A stretch of DNA of 64,000 bases from DALYLB01 sp033763135 (GTDB lineage: Bacteria; Acidobacteriota; Blastocatellia; RBC074): contig JANRKY010000148.1 in the NCBI GenBank assembly GCA_033763135.1, forward strand, positions 1 to 64,000. The letters are read 5' to 3'. Position 1 is the first letter of the stretch; every line of letters starts with the position of its first letter. The notes beneath the pieces were generated by a model that was given only the letters and a program-made list of their open reading frames with translations, was not told the DNA's origin and made no database searches. The position numbers and the translations under genes are program-made. Shown one piece after another: positions 42,509 through 55,269 of this stretch.

Positions 42509-42546
42509 CCCGCCGCCGTTCTTCACCAACGGCGGCGGGTTATTTT
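42509..42546 (+). terminator. intrinsic terminator of the small ORF transcript
   Basis: A perfect 12-bp stem CCCGCCGCCGTT / AACGGCGGCGGG (42509-42520 with 42528-42539), loop of 7 bases, is followed by TTATTTT. Confidence 0.9.
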
Positions 42547-42560
42547 CCGGCTTACAGCCG

Positions 42561-42730
42561 TTTTCAAATGCATGCGACCTGGTTCGCAATCAAGAAGAAG
42601 AAAAACGGAACAAACAGAAAGAACGGAACAAACGGAGCCTGCGATTGTAGGGCTCCGTTTGTTCCGTCTTTTCCGTTTGTTCCGTTTTTCTTCTTCCGAT
42701 GCGGGCGATCAGGTCGCATGCAATTGAAAA
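42561..42730. repeat. 170-bp palindromic repeat with 20-bp terminal inverted repeats, family G
   Basis: TTTTCAAATGCATGCGACCT (42561-42580) matches the inverse of AGGTCGCATGCAATTGAAAA (42711-42730) at 19 of 20 bases. The inner arms are AACGGAACAAACGG-type words and their inverse TCCGTTTGTTCCGT. A further small hairpin (TAAATCAGGCCC / GGGCCCGATTTA) follows at 42736-42769, next to the nadC stop. Confidence 0.85.
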
Positions 42731-42775
42731 GCGCTTTAAATCAGGCCCAAAAACTGGGGCCCGATTTAGAAGGAT

Positions 42776-43642
42776 TCACGCCATCTTGATCTTGAAGCTG
42801 ATGTCCACGGCGGGCGCGGAATGGGTAAGCGCCCCGATGGAGATGAGATCGACGCCGGCTTCGGCATAGGCGCGGACGTTGGCGAGCGTGATGCCGCCGG
42901 AGGCCTCGGTCAGCGTCCGACGGTCGTCGGGTTCGCGCTGTTTGAGAATCTCGACCGCCTCGCGAACCATTTCGGGCGCCATATTGTCGAGCAGCAGAAT
43001 ATCGGCGCGGGCCTGGAGGGCTTCGCGAACCTGGTCGAGCGAGGCGACTTCGACCTCGATCTTGTGCAGGTGACCGACGGTTTCCCGAGCGCGACGAACG
43101 GCCTCGGCGACGCCGCCGACCATCGCGATGTGATTGTCCTTGATGAGCACGCCGTCATCGAGCCCCAGCCGGTGGTTGTGGCCGCCGCCGGCCGTGACGG
43201 CGTACTTTTCAAGCAGCCGCAGACCGGGCGTGGTCTTGCGGGTATCGACGATCTTCGCCCCGGTCCCCGCGACGGCCTCGACATACCGGCGCGTGATCGT
43301 CGCGATCCCGGAGAGCCGCTGCAGGAAGTTGAGCGCGACGCGCTCGGCCGCGAGCAGCATCTGCGCGTCTCCCGTCACCCGCGCGAAGACCTTTCCCTCC
43401 TTGACCTCCTCGCCGTCGGCCGCCGCCGATTCGATCTGCAGATACGGATCGAACGACGTGAAGGCCGCATCCGCGACCTCCAGCCCTGCGAGCACCAGAT
43501 CCTGCTTCGCCAGAAAGCTGCCGCGCGCCTTCAACCCCGGGCGCACGATCGCGCGCGAGGTGATGTCTCCGCGCCCCAGATCTTCATCCAGGGCCTTGTT
43601 CACCATATCGAAGATCACTTCGGGGTCGGGGGGAATGATCAT
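42776..43642 (-). CDS. nadC: nicotinate-nucleotide pyrophosphorylase NadC
   Basis: The 288-residue QPRTase makes nicotinate mononucleotide from quinolinate and PRPP. It shows EDLGRGDITSRA near the start, the RLSGIATITRRYVEAVAGTG substrate region, DTRKTTPGLRLLEKYAV and ASGGITLANVRAYAEAGVD. I prefer the ATG at 43642 (MIIPPDP); an ATG at 43663 would add seven charged residues. nadA and nadB are not adjacent. Confidence 0.95.
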   Translation of the reverse strand: MIIPPDPEVIFDMVNKALDEDLGRGDITSRAIVRPGLKARGSFLAKQDLVLAGLEVADAAFTSFDPYLQIESAAADGEEVKEGKVFARVTGDAQMLLAAERVALNFLQRLSGIATITRRYVEAVAGTGAKIVDTRKTTPGLRLLEKYAVTAGGGHNHRLGLDDGVLIKDNHIAMVGGVAEAVRRARETVGHLHKIEVEVASLDQVREALQARADILLLDNMAPEMVREAVEILKQREPDDRRTLTEASGGITLANVRAYAEAGVDLISIGALTHSAPAVDISFKIKMA

Positions 43643-43689
43643 TGTGTTTCGCTCTTTTTTCATATTGGGCCGATAAATCGACGCGCCGC

Positions 43690-46461
<2,772 letters not shown>

Positions 46462-46586
46462 AATGAAGGTATCTATGATCGATCGTTCCCGGGCGCGATC
46501 GTCCTCGGCCCATCCGTCACTGGTCTTCCAGGTGATCGACTAGTATCTTCGATCAGCCATCAACTGACAACCGTTGAATGAAGAAT

Positions 46587-46743
46587 GGCCCTTGATCATC
46601 GGGTCGGCCACGCTGGAGCGGGAGATCGGCCACAGAGCCACTGAGGCGCGGAGAAAGCCCGGAAAACAGGATCTTCTCCGCTCTCGCCTCCGTGCCTCCG
46701 TGGCAACTTTGAACTCATTTTGGCCCAAACGATGATCAAGGCC
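46587..46743. repeat. MITE-like repeat, family B, copy 2
   Basis: The 157-bp element opens GGCCCTTGATCATCGGGTCG and closes CGATGATCAAGGCC. Its centre CCACAGAGCCACTGAGGCGC and the inverse GCCTCCGTGCCTCCGTGG match copy 1 at 20280-20440. The 316-base gap 46462-46777 around it shows no gene. Confidence 0.8.
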
Positions 46744-46777
46744 GAAGAATGACCAATGACGGACGGCCGGCGCCCGA

Positions 46778-47224
46778 TCAATCGATATCGAGGAGGCTTT
46801 CCGTAACGCGGAGGGGAGCGGGTCTGGCCGGGGCTTGCTGCGCCTTGACGAGTTCGGCCACTTCCGGCGCCAGACGGCGGGCCAGTTCGCCGAGAAGCGT
46901 CTCGGAAAGGCGCGCGGTGACCTGTTCAACGACGCGGTCCACGATCTCATCGACCACCTGCTGGGGAATTACGGCCGCCTCCGGCGCCGCTGCCGTGGCA
47001 ACATTTGCGTGAACGGATTGAAGGGGGGCCTCGGAAACGGGCGCGTGGAGCTCCGGCAGCACATCGTCGAGTTCGAGCAGGTCGTCGAACTCTTCCAGAC
47101 CGGCCGCGGGCGGCTCGCTGTTCGAAATCTCGGGCTCCTCGGCCGGGATGACGCGCGCCTCCGCCGCCGCGGGCTGCGAAAGCGGCTCGCTCTCGACGGG
47201 CGCGAGTTCGAGCGGGACGATCTC
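46778..47224 (-). pseudogene. severed C-terminal part of the receiver gene after an in-frame TAA
   Basis: The frame of the receiver gene continues without shift after the TAA at 47225-47227 for another 149 codons (to the stop at 46778). It encodes an Ala/Glu/Pro-rich linker and a C-terminal helical module VVDEIVDRVVEQVTARLSETLL of the type that ends full-length receiver proteins of this group. A restart at the ATG at 47062 is possible. Either the gene is broken, the stop is read through, or the base is a sequencing error. Confidence 0.7.
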
Positions 47225-47800
47225 TTAGACCAGCTCGCTCAGCGGCTCCGGCTCGTCAAGCGCAGCCGGCGAAACGAGAACGATCTCCGTGAGCGGCTCC
47301 AGTTCCTCCGCCTGCCCCGCGCCATTCGCGGTCGTCGTGGCGGTCCGAAGCAACTCCTCGATCTTCGCGCTCTTCGTCTCCGTCCGCACGGGCTCCGCAG
47401 GCGCGACGGCGGCGGCCGGCTGAGCCTCTCCCGGCTCAATCAGGCTCTTGACCGTCGCGATCAGCGTGCGAATCGATTGAAACGGCTTCGTCAGATGATA
47501 GTCCGCCCCCACGCGGCGCGCGCGCTCCTCATCGAACGGCTCGAACGCCGGCACCAGCAGGATCACCGGCGTATTCTTCAAATCGGAATGGTTCTTGACG
47601 AACTCGCAGATCTCGTACCCATTCTTGCCCGGAATCGAGACATCGGCCATCACCAACGCCGGACGCAGATATTGCAGCCGATGAATCGCTTCATCTCCAT
47701 TGTTGACCGTCAAGACATCGACGCCCTCATCGGAAAAGGTCAGCGTGATGATCTTCTGAACGGTCACACTGTCATCGGCGAGCAGGATTTTGTAACTCAC
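47225..47800 (-). CDS. response-regulator receiver protein, truncated by in-frame stop
   Basis: The 191-residue product from the GTG at 47800 (SYKILLADDSVTVQKI follows; GGAGG precedes) has a CheY-like receiver: acidic pair DD (7-8), phosphoacceptor Asp in ALVMADVSIPGKNGYE, and Lys in YHLTKPFQSI. An acidic, proline-rich tail follows and ends at TAA 47225-47227 in the middle of a Glu-rich repeat. The rest of the frame continues beyond this stop. Related acidobacterial and myxobacterial receivers (FrzZ-like, type IV pilus or gliding) usually include the C-terminal module. Confidence 0.8.
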   Translation of the reverse strand: MSYKILLADDSVTVQKIITLTFSDEGVDVLTVNNGDEAIHRLQYLRPALVMADVSIPGKNGYEICEFVKNHSDLKNTPVILLVPAFEPFDEERARRVGADYHLTKPFQSIRTLIATVKSLIEPGEAQPAAAVAPAEPVRTETKSAKIEELLRTATTTANGAGQAEELEPLTEIVLVSPAALDEPEPLSELV

Positions 47801-47933
47801 AAGGCCTCCACTGGCGAACAAACTGGCAGTATATTCGGTAAGAATCTTGCGCGGCGAGTTTCAAGACAGGCGCCGCCGGGGCGAATTCTGATTATAGCCG
47901 TCCGAGCAACGACGACTTTCCCTTGAGAAATAC

Positions 47934-48002
47934 CACAAAAAGGATGGGGCGCACAAAGAAAACTTCGTGCGCCCCCGGATTCCCGACAATTCCCTTTTTG
48001 TG
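47934..48002 (-). terminator. nested hairpin terminator after bamD
   Basis: The inner stem GGGGCGCAC / GTGCGCCCC (47946-47954 with 47967-47975) sits in an outer stem CACAAAAAGG / CCTTTTTGTG (47934-47943 with 47993-48002). On the minus strand a T-run follows the inner stem, so it would end the bamD transcript ahead of the receiver gene. Confidence 0.7.
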
Positions 48003-48017
48003 ACCTGGACAAGAAAA

Positions 48018-48047
48018 CGACGCGGCGAAAAGCCGACGCGGCGAAAA
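48018..48047. repeat. half-copy of repeat family F
   Basis: CGACGCGGCGAAAAGCCGAC and a second CGACGCGGCG form only one arm of the palindrome seen at 18951-19029. Nothing else is evident between 48003 and 48114. Confidence 0.6.
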
Positions 48048-48114
48048 AACGCCTCATGAATTTCGAGGGAACGGCGTCCCGAGCGACGAATTTCGCCGGG
48101 TCGCTCCCTCGCGT

Positions 48115-49266
<1,152 letters not shown>

Positions 49267-49372
49267 ATAACGACTACTCCTCGGAATGCGTTTGGAGTTC
49301 CGCCTTCAGGCGGGTGAAATTTCAGCGCTCAATTCAAATCCATCGTGGGGCGAGTGTTCAATTCGCCGCCTT

Positions 49373-50062
49373 TCAAGCCAGTACGCGGTCTTCCGTCGCC
49401 GCCGCGGCAAGTTGCCGCAGGTTCCGCAGCGCCGCGCCCGGATCGGGCGCGCCGAAGACGGCGGAGCCGGCAACCAGAATTTCGGCGCCTGCGGCAACGA
49501 CCTGCGAAACGGTCTCCGGTCCGACGCCGCCATCGATTTCAATTCGAGCGTGCGCGCCTCGCAGGCGCAGCATCTCCCGCAATCGGGAGAGCTTGTCGAG
49601 GGACGATTCGATGAATTTCTGTCCGCCGAAGCCTGGATTGACCGACATCAACAGCACATAATCGATATCGTGAACGATCTCTTCGATCATCTGAAGCGGC
49701 GTCGCCGGATTGAGCACCACGCCCGGCGAGCATCCCGCCAGCCGGATGGACTGAATCGTTCGATGCAGATGCCGGGTCGCCTCGGGATGGACCGACAACA
49801 TCGCGGCGCCCGCCTTCGCAAAGGCCCCAATGAAGGCATCCGGATTCTCAATCATCAGATGAACATCGATCGGCAGCTGCGTCGCCCGGCGAACCCATTC
49901 GACGATGAACGGTCCCACCGTCAGGTTCGGAACGAAATGGCCGTCCATCACATCGACGTGAATGTAGGAAGCGCCCGCCTGCTCCACCGCCGCGATCTGT
50001 TCGCCAAGTCTCGTGAAATCGGCCGAAAGGATCGAGGGCGCAATTTCGATGATCTTCCGCAT
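49373..50062 (-). CDS. rpe: ribulose-phosphate 3-epimerase Rpe
   Basis: The 229-residue TIM-barrel enzyme interconverts ribulose-5- and xylulose-5-phosphate. It has the start IAPSILSADFTRLGEQI, HVDVMDGHFVPNLTVGP (metal ligands), MSVNPGFGGQKFIESSLDKL and IEIDGGVGPETV. It lies between a PASTA protein gene and bamD; the order PASTA-rpe-bamD is a plausible operon. Confidence 0.95.
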   Translation of the reverse strand: MRKIIEIAPSILSADFTRLGEQIAAVEQAGASYIHVDVMDGHFVPNLTVGPFIVEWVRRATQLPIDVHLMIENPDAFIGAFAKAGAAMLSVHPEATRHLHRTIQSIRLAGCSPGVVLNPATPLQMIEEIVHDIDYVLLMSVNPGFGGQKFIESSLDKLSRLREMLRLRGAHARIEIDGGVGPETVSQVVAAGAEILVAGSAVFGAPDPGAALRNLRQLAAAATEDRVLA

Positions 50063-50132
50063 CCTCAGCCTCCTCGTTTTTCGGCGCGGTCCGACTCCCT
50101 GACAGAACGCCTCGCAGCGTTGCTTTTGCGCA

Positions 50133-50459
50133 TTATTTCTGCGCTCCCAGACTGATGCTGACGCGGACGAGTTGTCCGGTCTTGACCGTGGTCCCGGCCG
50201 CGGGCGACTGATCCATCACCGTGTTGGACTCGACCTTGTCGCTGTGGGCCCGGTTGGTGACGCGCATTCGCAATCCGTGATCCTCCAGGTCCTCCTCGGC
50301 GTCCGCCTCGGGCTTCCCGAGAATGTTCGGGACTTCGACCGTTCGGCCGCGAAATGAAATGAAGGCCACCAGCGCGCCGCTCAGACAAAACACGCCCGCC
50401 AGCATCGCCACCATCAAGAGGCGCTTGAGGACGTCTCGTGAACCAAGCCGGGATAGCAA
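50133..50459 (-). CDS. single-pass membrane protein with one PASTA domain
   Basis: The 108-residue product starts at a TTG at 50459, chosen because AGGAG stands seven bases upstream; a later ATG at about 50414 is the alternative. A transmembrane helix (about 17-38, AMLAGVFCLSGALVAFISF) is followed by a PASTA domain: VEVPNILGKPEADAEEDLED and VMDQSPAAGTTVKTGQLVRV. PASTA domains bind muropeptides or beta-lactams. No kinase domain is attached. Confidence 0.82.
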   Translation of the reverse strand: MLSRLGSRDVLKRLLMVAMLAGVFCLSGALVAFISFRGRTVEVPNILGKPEADAEEDLEDHGLRMRVTNRAHSDKVESNTVMDQSPAAGTTVKTGQLVRVSISLGAQK

Positions 50460-50586
50460 ATTCGATCTCCTGGTGCTGGATTGAATATCTTTGAATCGGG
50501 CAGTGGAGTGTATCACTTCCGGTTGCGGCGTTTCAAACGACTTCGGGGGCGCCGAGGCGCCCCCGAAAAGAACGCGGCGACGAATC

Positions 50587-51069
50587 TCAATCCTCGTCGT
50601 GAATGGTGGAGAGCTTGACGATCTCGAAATTGCGCACGCCATTGGGCGTCTGCACCTTCACCTCATCGCCCTCTTCCTTGTTCAGGAGGCTCTTCCCGAT
50701 CGGCGAAGAGGTCGAGATCAGGCCCTTTTCATAGTCGGCCTCCTCCGGCGTGACCAGGCGATAGGTGATCTCCTCGTCGCGATTGAGATCGCGAAGAATG
50801 AGCGTCGAGCCGTACGAAGCGCGATCGCGCGGCAGCCGACTGAGATCGATGGCCGAGAGCTTCGCCATCTGATGCTGCAGTTGCCGCACGCGCGCCCGGA
50901 CATAATCCTGGCGTTCGCGGGCATACTTGTATTCGGAATTTTCCGACAAATCCCCCAGCGCCGCCGCCGTTCGCAAAGCCTTCGGCAGTTCGATCGTCAA
51001 TTCATATTCGAGACTCTTCAGCTCGGCGAGAATCTTCTCTTTTCCGGTCAGTTCTTTGTCTTCACTCAC
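50587..51069 (-). CDS. greA: transcription elongation factor GreA
   Basis: The 160-residue protein has the N-terminal coiled coil with the tip acidic motif DLSENSEYKYARERQ (about 40-54) and the C-terminal FKBP-like domain ending SPIGKSLLNKEEGDEVKV. It rescues backtracked RNA polymerase by stimulating transcript cleavage. No associated factor is adjacent. Confidence 0.95.
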   Translation of the reverse strand: MSEDKELTGKEKILAELKSLEYELTIELPKALRTAAALGDLSENSEYKYARERQDYVRARVRQLQHQMAKLSAIDLSRLPRDRASYGSTLILRDLNRDEEITYRLVTPEEADYEKGLISTSSPIGKSLLNKEEGDEVKVQTPNGVRNFEIVKLSTIHDED

Positions 51070-51202
51070 AACGAAAACTTCCTTTCCAACTCGGTTGTGG
51101 TCGCAAAAATACGACTGCCGCGAGTCCCGTCATCAGACCGGGACTGCGGCAGATACCGAACAAACTATCATGCTTCCTCGTGCGAAGGAAGCGGCCGTCT
51201 TT

Positions 51203-52132
51203 TTAGAGGTTCAGTTTGTCGACCAGTTCCTGAACGGCGCCGGCCGATTTGTTCAACGCGGCGCGCTCGTCGGTGGTGAGATTGATCTGGATGATCTCCT
51301 CGACGCCGCCGGCGCCCAGTTTGACGGGCACGCCGACAAAGAGCCCGTTGATTCCATATTCGCCTTCGAGCAGGACGGCGCAGGGAAGAATCTTCTTCTT
51401 GTCCTTGAGAATGGCCTCGACCATCTCGACGGCGGCCGACGAGGGCGCATAATAGGCCGAGCCGGTCTTGAGCAGACTGACGATCTCGGCGCCGCCGTTG
51501 GCGGTGCGATTGACGATCTGGTCGACGGTCTCCTTCGGCAGCAGCTCGGTGACCGGGATGCCGGCGCAGGTCGAATAGCGCGGCAGCGGAACCATCGTGT
51601 CGCCGTGTCCGCCGAGCACGAAGGCCGTAACGTTCTCGACCGAGACGTTCAGCGCCTCGGCCAGAAAGCAGCGCATGCGGGCCGAATCGAGCACGCCGGC
51701 CATCCCCAGCACGCGGTGCTTGGGGAACCCCGACTTCTTCCACGCCACCTGCGTCATCGCGTCGAGCGGGTTCGAAACCACGATGATGATGCAGTTCGGC
51801 GAGTGCTTGACGATCTCTTCCGTCACGCTGGCGACGATGCCCGCATTGGTGTTGAGCAGGTCGTCGCGGCTCATGCCCGGCTTGCGCGCGATCCCCGACG
51901 TGATCACGACCACATCGGAATTGGCCGTCTCCTTGAACCCATTCGTGCCGACCAGCCGGCTGTCATAGCCTTCCACCGGCCCGGCCTGCGCCAGATCGAG
52001 CGCCTTGCCCTGCGGCATTCCCTCAATGATGTCCACCAGGACCACATCGCCCAGTTCCTTGGACACCAGCCAGTGCGCGGTCGTCGCGCCCACGTTGCCG
52101 GCGCCGACCACTGTAATTTTCTTCCTCGCCAT
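51203..52132 (-). CDS. mdh: malate dehydrogenase Mdh (LDH-like type)
   Basis: The 309-residue NAD-dependent enzyme starts MARKKITVVGAGNVGATTA with GAGGAAGAAC before the ATG. It has VVITSGIARKPGMSRDDLL, VVSNPLDAMTQVAWKKSG and the catalytic His in FVLGGHGDTMVPL. The Arg-rich substrate loop (ARKPGMSR) supports malate rather than lactate. It follows icd, so two TCA enzymes are adjacent, separated by an inverted repeat. Confidence 0.95.
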   Translation of the reverse strand: MARKKITVVGAGNVGATTAHWLVSKELGDVVLVDIIEGMPQGKALDLAQAGPVEGYDSRLVGTNGFKETANSDVVVITSGIARKPGMSRDDLLNTNAGIVASVTEEIVKHSPNCIIIVVSNPLDAMTQVAWKKSGFPKHRVLGMAGVLDSARMRCFLAEALNVSVENVTAFVLGGHGDTMVPLPRYSTCAGIPVTELLPKETVDQIVNRTANGGAEIVSLLKTGSAYYAPSSAAVEMVEAILKDKKKILPCAVLLEGEYGINGLFVGVPVKLGAGGVEEIIQINLTTDERAALNKSAGAVQELVDKLNL

Positions 52133-52149
52133 GTTCTTCCTCGTTGAAG

Positions 52150-52276
52150 TAATAGTCGGTTGTCGGTAGTAGCCGGTTGTCGGTTGTGGGTTCGTTGGCG
52201 TCTGGTTCGTGATTAATAATACCGGGCCCACTATCGGGAAAAAGAACCGACTACCGACAACCGACTACCGACTACA
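52150..52276. repeat. inverted repeat of CGGTTGTCGGTAGT words between icd and mdh
   Basis: TAGTCGGTTGTCGGTAGTAG and further CGGTTGTCGG words (from 52150) are inverted as CCGACTACCGACAACCGAC near 52246-52276. It overlaps the first bases after the icd stop (52272). The word is the same as that in the tandem GACAACC repeat at 13350. Confidence 0.8.
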
Positions 52277-53513
52277 TGTTTTCAATAATTGCGTCCGCGA
52301 ATTCGCTGGTTTTGAGTTTGGTGGCGCCGGCCATCTGGCGCTCCAGGTCATAGGTGACGCGTTTCTGTTCGATGGTTTTGACGACGCCCTGGATGATCCG
52401 ATCGGCGGCTTCGCGCCAGCCCATGTGTTCGAGCATCATCACGCCGGAGAGGATGACCGATCCGGGGTTGATGACGTCGAGGTCGGCGTATTTCGGGGCG
52501 GTGCCGTGGGTGGCTTCGAAGACGGCGGCGTTGTCGCCGATGTTCGCGCCGGGGGCGAGGCCGAGCCCGCCGACCTGCGCCGCGCAGGCATCCGAGAGAT
52601 AGTCGCCGTTGAGATTGGGGGTCGCGATGACGGAGTATTCATCGGGGCGGAGCAGGACCTGCTGGAACATCGCATCCGCGATGCGATCATTGATCAGGAT
52701 CTTGCCCTCGGGCAGCTTGCCGTTGTGGTCCTTCCAGAGCTCGTCTTCGGTGACGATCTGGTCGCGGAACTCTTCTCTGGCGAGCTGATAGCCCCAGTCA
52801 CGAAAGGCGCCTTCCGTGTATTTCATGATGTTGCCCTTGTGGACCAGCGTGACCAGCTTGCGATTGTTCTCGATCGCATAGTTGATCGCGCGGCGAACGA
52901 GGTTCCTGGTGCCGGTGATCGAGATGGGCTTGATGCCAATGCCGGAGTCGGCGTTGATCTCGTAGCCGAAATCGCTCAGGAACTCGATCAGCTTCTTCGC
53001 CTTGTCGGAGCCTTCCTGAAATTCGATTCCCGCGTACACGTCCTCGGTGTTTTCGCGGAAGATGACGACGTCCAGTTTCTCGGGATGCTTGACCGGCGCG
53101 GGGACGCCCGTGAAATAGCGAACCGGGCGCACGCAGGCATACAGGTCGAGCACCTGCCGCAGCGCCACGTTGAGAGAGCGGATGCCGCCGCCGACGGGCG
53201 TCGTCAGCGGGCCCTTGATGGCGACGACAAAATGCTGAATGGCGTCGAGCGTCCCTTTCGGCAGCCACTCGTTGAACTTCTGATGCGCCTTCTCGCCGGC
53301 GAAGATCTCATACCAGACGATGCGGCGCTGCCCGTTGTAGGCCTTGGCGACTGCGGCGTCGAAGACGCGCACGGAGGCGCGCCAGATATCCCGCCCGGTG
53401 CCGTCGCCTTCGATGAAGGGAATCACGGGGTTGTCGGGGACCAGCAGCTTTCCGCCCTGGACACGAATCTGTTGTCCATCGGAGGGGGTTTCAATTCCAT
53501 TGAAGACAGGCAT
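52272..53513 (-). CDS. icd: isocitrate dehydrogenase Icd
   Basis: The 413-residue enzyme of the beta-decarboxylating dehydrogenase family has IPFIEGDGTGRDIW, the substrate loop TTPVGGGIRSLNVALRQ (the Ser being the AceK-type site), FRENTEDVYAGIE, the metal aspartates in the ILINDRIADAM region and ATHGTAPKYA. It is the homodimeric NADP type by length and order. A repeat separates it from mdh. Confidence 0.96.
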   Translation of the reverse strand: MPVFNGIETPSDGQQIRVQGGKLLVPDNPVIPFIEGDGTGRDIWRASVRVFDAAVAKAYNGQRRIVWYEIFAGEKAHQKFNEWLPKGTLDAIQHFVVAIKGPLTTPVGGGIRSLNVALRQVLDLYACVRPVRYFTGVPAPVKHPEKLDVVIFRENTEDVYAGIEFQEGSDKAKKLIEFLSDFGYEINADSGIGIKPISITGTRNLVRRAINYAIENNRKLVTLVHKGNIMKYTEGAFRDWGYQLAREEFRDQIVTEDELWKDHNGKLPEGKILINDRIADAMFQQVLLRPDEYSVIATPNLNGDYLSDACAAQVGGLGLAPGANIGDNAAVFEATHGTAPKYADLDVINPGSVILSGVMMLEHMGWREAADRIIQGVVKTIEQKRVTYDLERQMAGATKLKTSEFADAIIENM

Positions 53514-53759
53514 GGGAGCAGCTCTCCTGAATTAGCGGTTGAATTTGAATGCTTCGAGTTCGTTCACGCCAGATTTCCGCTCTTCCCCGCGCAGGCACGG
53601 CAGTCGTGATCGCCGGCGGCGGCCAATTCGAAAGAAACACGACATGCAGGGAACGGCGAATCGATCTGTAAAAAGGATGGCGAGTCTAACAACGGGGATA
53701 TGGGCTGTCAACGGGCAAGCGCAAATGAACAAAGTCGAATGGAGTGCTATATTTCGGGA

Positions 53760-55241
53760 ATGACAGACACTCAGAACAACGAGATGGCGGCGCGGGACCT
53801 GGCCGAGTTCCGATTGATGCGGGGAGAGGCCGTCCCGGATCGAGAGCGGGCCGGCGCGCTGGCCGGGCGGGCGGCGGAACGCGTGCTCGCGGAGGCGGCC
53901 CCGGTGCGGGATGCGATCCGTCTGCTCTGCGAGATGTCCGCCGACGAAGATGAAGAGATCGCCCGAATGGGCGGGCGCGCGCTCTTTGGCGGATTGATCG
54001 AGCGGCTCAACGATTCGTTCGAGCCGGCGGCCTGCGGGATCTACGACAGACTCTTTGCCCAGGTCATCGACTTCTACCGGCGCCGGCCGGGCGCGGAGCC
54101 CCTTGACGAGGCCCTTCGCGGCTTCGGCCTGGCGACGGAGGCGGATCTGTCGGCGCGGAAGAGCCGGTTGCGCGACGCGCCGACCTTTTCACGACAAGGG
54201 GGCTCGATAAAACGGGTGCTGCTTCCATCGCGGGTGACGATCGGCGCGGATGTGGCGCTGACAAGCGTGATCATCGCGAAGCTGCGCGAGGCGCTGCCCA
54301 ACGCCGAGTTCGTCTTTCTGGGATCGCCGAAACTGCGCGAACTCTATGGCGGAGACGCGCGAATCCGGGTTCGCCCGCTCGGGTACGAGCGGAGCGGGCG
54401 GGTGCAGTCGCGACTGGCGAGCTGGCTCGACGTGTTGGCGGCCGTTCGGGAGGAGCGGCGCGATCTCGGGCCGGAGGAGCTGCTGATCATCGACCCCGAT
54501 TCGCGGCTGACACAGCTCGGCCTGCTCCCGCTGATCGAGGGAGACGTCGGCTATCACTTCTTCGAGAGCCGCGCCTATCGCCACCCGGAAGCGGCCCGCA
54601 TCGGAGAACTCGCCTCCCGCTGGCTGGCGGAGCGCTTTGGCCTTCCGGAAATGGCGTTTCCCTTCCTCGCGCTGCCGCCGGCGCACGCGGATTTCGGCCG
54701 GCGCCTCGGCGAGAGTCTTCGCCGCGGCGGCGCGCGCCATCTGACGACGATCAGTTTCGGCGTCGGGGGAAACGAGGAGAAACGGATCTCCGCTGCGTTC
54801 GAGCGGGCGCTGATTGAGGAGCGACTGGCCGCTTCGTCGACGCTCGTGCTCGACAAGGGCGCTTCGCCGGATGAACGCCGGCAGATCGATGAGATTCTGG
54901 AAGGAGTCCGCGCCCAGGGAAGAACCGTGGTCGAGGTGGCGCCGGAATCGGCCGCTGTATGGATGGGAAGGGACGTGATTCACGCCGATGTTCTCACCTG
55001 GGACGGCGGGATCGGCGAATTCGCGGGGCTGATCGCGGCCGCGGATCGGTACATCGGCTACGATTCCGCCGGCCAGCACCTGGCCGCCGCGCTCCGCGTT
55101 CCGACGCTGACCCTCTTCGTCAATGCGAACTCCGCAACCTTCGCCGAACGCTGGCGCCCCTTCGGTCCCGGGCCGATCTCCGTCGCGGGCTTCCGGCCCG
55201 ACAATCTGCCCGTCAGCCCCCGCGAGATCGGAGAGTTGTGA
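53760..55241 (+). CDS. GT9-like (heptosyltransferase-fold) glycosyltransferase
   Basis: The 493-residue protein starts MTDTQNNEMAARDLAEF seven bases after a TATATT, so the mRNA may be leaderless. The N-terminal 150 residues are helical and not recognised. From about 158 the fold is GT-B: LLPSRVTIGADVALTSVII, AEFVFLGSPKLRELY, and the donor part GLIAAADRYIGYDSAGQHLA then FAERWRPFGPG, as in family GT9. It may act on surface polysaccharide. Confidence 0.75.
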   Translation: MTDTQNNEMAARDLAEFRLMRGEAVPDRERAGALAGRAAERVLAEAAPVRDAIRLLCEMSADEDEEIARMGGRALFGGLIERLNDSFEPAACGIYDRLFAQVIDFYRRRPGAEPLDEALRGFGLATEADLSARKSRLRDAPTFSRQGGSIKRVLLPSRVTIGADVALTSVIIAKLREALPNAEFVFLGSPKLRELYGGDARIRVRPLGYERSGRVQSRLASWLDVLAAVREERRDLGPEELLIIDPDSRLTQLGLLPLIEGDVGYHFFESRAYRHPEAARIGELASRWLAERFGLPEMAFPFLALPPAHADFGRRLGESLRRGGARHLTTISFGVGGNEEKRISAAFERALIEERLAASSTLVLDKGASPDERRQIDEILEGVRAQGRTVVEVAPESAAVWMGRDVIHADVLTWDGGIGEFAGLIAAADRYIGYDSAGQHLAAALRVPTLTLFVNANSATFAERWRPFGPGPISVAGFRPDNLPVSPREIGEL

Positions 55242-55269
55242 TCCCTTGTTTGGAGTTCCGCCTTCAGGC

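Noticed and set aside
42300..42540. Cobalamin riboswitch before nadC
   Set aside because: No B12-box sequence is present, nadC is on the other strand, and the hairpin with T-run is explained as the terminator of the small ORF.
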